Shown here: one piece after another, positions 60,960 through 64,000 of the stretch
Layout: each line of letters starts with the position of its first letter
Numbering within the stretch: the first letter of the stretch is position 1
Assembly (NCBI GenBank): GCA_964017065.1
Contig: OZ024783.1
Span: 18,389,752-18,453,751 of the forward strand
Source: Haliclona indistincta
Taxonomy: Eukaryota; Porifera; Demospongiae; Haplosclerida; Chalinidae
DNA length: 64,000 bases
Reading direction: 5' to 3'
Notes under the pieces: generated by a model
The model's input: the letters and a program-made list of their open reading frames with translations, nothing else
Databases searched by the model: none
What the model was told of the DNA's origin: nothing
Position numbers and translations under genes: made by a program

Positions 60960-61332
60960 CTATCTGTCTCTATGGTCCAATACTGTACTACTGGTCGCTC
61001 CATGATGTGGTAGAGATGTGTGTTGTTTGGACCATAGTTCAGTATATAGTGAGTGAGGGTTTGATAACAAGTGATAGTGTGATCCTCTCTCAATGATCCT
61101 GCCATCTTGACCCAGTACTAGTATCTCATCAGCATCCACTATACTGGACAGACGATGAGCAATGAAGATTGAAGTGCGGTCATGAGCTGTGATCTGACGC
61201 ATTGCACTCAATATATGCTACAGCACAACAGAGATAACATATCAGATTAATACTCACTCATCATAAGTTACTTCCTCCCTCACCTGTTCAGTGATGGAGT
61301 CCAGTGATGATGTAGCTTCATCATACACTAGT
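60960..61332 (-). pseudogene. ABCB7: ABCB7 3' fragment, block B
   Basis: Last exon 61217-60960 (H-loop IAHRLSS, stop) is intact, and its acceptor joins the preceding exon in phase, unlike the block-A copy. The preceding exon survives only from 61332 to 61284 (Walker B end, [12 protein letters not shown]); beyond that, sequence similarity stops exactly at the foldback element, and no further ABCB7 exon is found to the right. Confidence 0.85.
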
Positions 61333-61971
61333 AAAGTAAAGTAAAAAATTTTTAATAAAAAACTGAAAAGTGTAGGGATGACTCTTAAAAAAGGAAAGAA
61401 ACAAGATGGGATGATGCTTGCAAAAGTAAAGGAACAAGATGGAATAATGCTTGCAAATGTAAAAGTCCAAAGTATCCCTACATCAGCGGCTTGCTGCGAC
61501 GACGTGCAATTGACAAATGCGGAATCCTCTTCTTATACCTTTTACAACCGTCAATTACTTATCAGACCGTGTCCTCCAAAACACAGATACCTCTAGTTGT
61601 TTACAACTGTCAACTACTTCATCGGACTGCGTCCTCCAAACACAGCTACCTGCAGCTTATTTATAACTGTCAACTACTTCATCGGACTGCGTCCTCCTAA
61701 ACACAGATACCTATTATTATAGTTACAACCGTCAATTACTTCATCGGACTGCGTCCTCCAAACACAGATTCACAACCGTCAATTACTCCATCGGACTGCG
61801 TCCTCCTTCAAGCCGCCGCTGATGTAGGGATACTTGGGACTTTTACATTTGCAAGCATTATTCCATCTTGTTCCTTTACTTTTGCAAGCATCATCCCATC
61901 TTGTTCCTTTCCTTTTTTAAGAGTCATCCCTACACTTTTCAGTTTTTTATTAAAAATTTTTTACTTTACTT
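61333..61971. mobile_element. Foldback element with about 158-bp arms
   Basis: Arms 61333-61492 and 61812-61971 (AAGTAAAGTAAAAAA...ATGTAGGGATAC inverted). The centre holds about four copies of a roughly 65-bp unit with TCATCGGACTGCGTCCTCC. Open frames inside are repeat-driven. Confidence 0.9.
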
Positions 61972-62850
61972 GTTCCTGTTACTTTTTTGATCACTGTCAG
62001 TTTGAACTTATTAGTTGTATTCTATGTTAGATGTTATTTCATTCTTACAACTCTGTGAGCAGTATATAGATACTAGTCTAGCAGAGATGTGAACGTGCAC
62101 AGCCTCTTGAGAGTAAGGAGTGTGGTTTAAATGTTTAATATTACCAATCACAAGAATAATCATTCATTGAAAGGTTTAAAATAGTTAAAGAGGTTGAGGA
62201 CGCAGACAGCATAATGTCAAGTCCAGGTATCATTTGACAACATGATACTTGTTAGTAATGTAATGGATGAAGAAGAGACTAGCACCGTGACAATTCATCG
62301 ATGCTGCGAGCCGGCCTAAATAGTAGGAGCGCGCCTAGTAGAATCTTGTTGAAGTCAATATCACACTCACAGAGGCTTCTAGTCCTTTGCAACTTACGCT
62401 GCGTGGTGTAGGAACCTTACTGTGCGTAGAATCTTGCTGCCGGTAAGCAGGCTAGACACTCAAGTTGTTCATGTCTGTGTAAGTCAGCTTTAACCCGCCA
62501 TCTGAAGCGTTAACGAATAGATCAGTGTTATTTAGGGTATAGTACTGGTTTAGACACATTTTCATACCTCTGGCTTGCGCGCTGAAGCGTCCAGAGCAGA
62601 GACAAAACGCAGTAGCGAGATAGCTGCAAAACCGATGTGGGCGGAGTTAATGATAAGAAGCGACAAGAGGGTTAATTAATGAAGTCGCTAGTCCAAAACG
62701 GTCCAAAAACCATGTTTTTCAAGGATTACTCGCTTCTGGTAGTGTTTGATGCCTATCTAAGAAGTAAGTGCACTAACCCTGATATATACACATGCGATGG
62801 TGCAGGTTTGGTAGTGATTCGTTCACTCATGACAGCCGCTATGCTTGTCA
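61972..62850. other. Intergenic, no feature seen
   Basis: No supported exon or repeat in this stretch. Confidence 0.4.
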
Positions 62851-64000
62851 AAGAAGAAGAAGAAGAAGAAGAAGAAGAAGAAGAAGAAGAAGAAGAAGAA
62901 GAAGAAGAAGAAGAAGAAGAAGAAGAAGAAGAAGAAGAAGAAGAAGAAGAAGAAGAAGAAGAAGAAGAAGAAGAAGAAGAAGAAGAAGAAGAAGAAGAAG
63001 AAGAAGAAGAAGAAGAAGAAGAAGAAGAAGAAGAAGAAGAAGAAGAAGAAGAAGAAGAAGAAGAAGAAGAAGAAGAAGAAGAAGAAGAAGAAGAAGAAGA
63101 AGAAGAAGAAGAAGAAGAAGAAGAAGAAGAAGAAGAAGAAGAAGAAGAAGAAGAAGAAGAAGAAGAAGAAGAAGAAGAAGAAGAAGAAGAAGAAGAAGAA
63201 GAAGAAGAAGAAGAAGAAGAAGAAGAAGAAGAAGAAGAAGAAGAAGAAGAAGAAGAAGAAGAAGAAGAAGAAGAAGAAGAAGAAGAAGAAGAAGAAGAAG
63301 AAGAAGAAGAAGAAGAAGAAGAAGAAGAAGAAGAAGAAGAAGAAGAAGAAGAAGAAGAAGAAGAAGAAGAAGAAGAAGAAGAAGAAGAAGAAGAAGAAGA
63401 AGAAGAAGAAGAAGAAGAAGAAGAAGAAGAAGAAGAAGAAGAAGAAGAAGAAGAAGAAGAAGAAGAAGAAGAAGAAGAAGAAGAAGAAGAAGAAGAAGAA
63501 GAAGAAGAAGAAGAAGAAGAAGAAGAAGAAGAAGAAGAAGAAGAAGAAGAAGAAGAAGAAGAAGAAGAAGAAGAAGAAGAAGAAGAAGAAGAAGAAGAAG
63601 AAGAAGAAGAAGAAGAAGAAGAAGAAGAAGAAGAAGAAGAAGAAGAAGAAGAAGAAGAAGAAGAAGAAGAAGAAGAAGAAGAAGAAGAAGAAGAAGAAGA
63701 AGAAGAAGAAGAAGAAGAAGAAGAAGAAGAAGAAGAAGAAGAAGAAGAAGAAGAAGAAGAAGAAGAAGAAGAAGAAGAAGAAGAAGAAGAAGAAGAAGAA
63801 GAAGAAGAAGAAGAAGAAGAAGAAGAAGAAGAAGAAGAAGAAGAAGAAGAAGAAGAAGAAGAAGAAGAAGAAGAAGAAGAAGAAGAAGAAGAAGAAGAAG
63901 AAGAAGAAGAAGAAGAAGAAGAAGAAGAAGAAGAAGAAGAAGAAGAAGAAGAAGAAGAAGAAGAAGAAGAAGAAGAAGAAGAAGAAGAAGAAGAAGAAGA
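62851..64000. repeat. Pure (GAA)n tract running off the window
   Basis: About 1150 bp, over 380 uninterrupted GAA units on plus (TTC on minus), still continuing at the right edge. Confidence 0.99.

Overview
This is eukaryotic nuclear DNA from an invertebrate animal. Genes are split by GT-AG introns and embedded in a dense mass of DNA transposons, MITEs, foldbacks, satellites and microsatellites. The mix of an ankyrin/Roc-like GTPase/COR/death-domain gene, SNX3, ABCB7 and transposon-borne ULP1 proteases would suit a sponge or another early-branching marine animal. That is a guess from content, not from a marker gene. There are no bacterial or viral features.

Host genes. (1) A complete ten-exon minus-strand gene (60712 to 47370) encodes about 918 residues: four ankyrin repeats, a P-loop/Roc-like GTPase, a COR-like region and a C-terminal death domain. 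The first three coding exons of a paralogue lie at 2044-840 and run off the left edge; a detached 3' end lies at 32358-31995. (2) SNX3-type sorting nexin exons lie at 3932-6636 (+). A broken copy (35192-46367) has a nonsense codon and a frameshift, and one intron swollen to 10.7 kb by insertions. (3) 3' fragments of an ABCB7-type mitochondrial ABC transporter lie upstream of each ankyrin/death gene (3175-2348 and 61332-60960, -). The window is therefore built from old segmental duplications: 101-2830 matches 55061-61332, 4640-6880 matches 34550-46870, and 31700-32370 matches 46900-47720. Because both copies are present, several insertions can be checked against their own empty sites.

Mobile DNA. 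16150-20775 is a 102-bp satellite split by a 2.88-kb pogo-type element. That element carries a broken DDE transposase on one strand and an intact HIRAN-like + ULP1 cysteine protease ORF on the other. 22031-29877 is an unrelated 7.85-kb element (8-bp target duplication, GAAATCAGAAATCAC subterminal repeats) inserted in a LINE fragment. It carries a ruined transposase and a nearly intact ULP1 + PHD-finger gene whose protease is clearly homologous to the one in the pogo element. 37475-39861 and 39949-46057 are elements inserted in the SNX pseudogene intron, the second stuffed with nested elements. 56816-60414 is a composite in intron 1 of the ankyrin/death gene: an intact piggyBac-family transposase between two virtually identical 661-bp direct repeats, each with its own short inverted ends. 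A 57/52-bp minisatellite recurs in three introns. The window ends in more than 1.1 kb of pure GAA.

The most interesting signals are the shared ULP1 protease carried by two unrelated transposons, open in both while the transposase is decayed, and the composite piggyBac structure with nested 4-bp duplications and a recognisable empty site.
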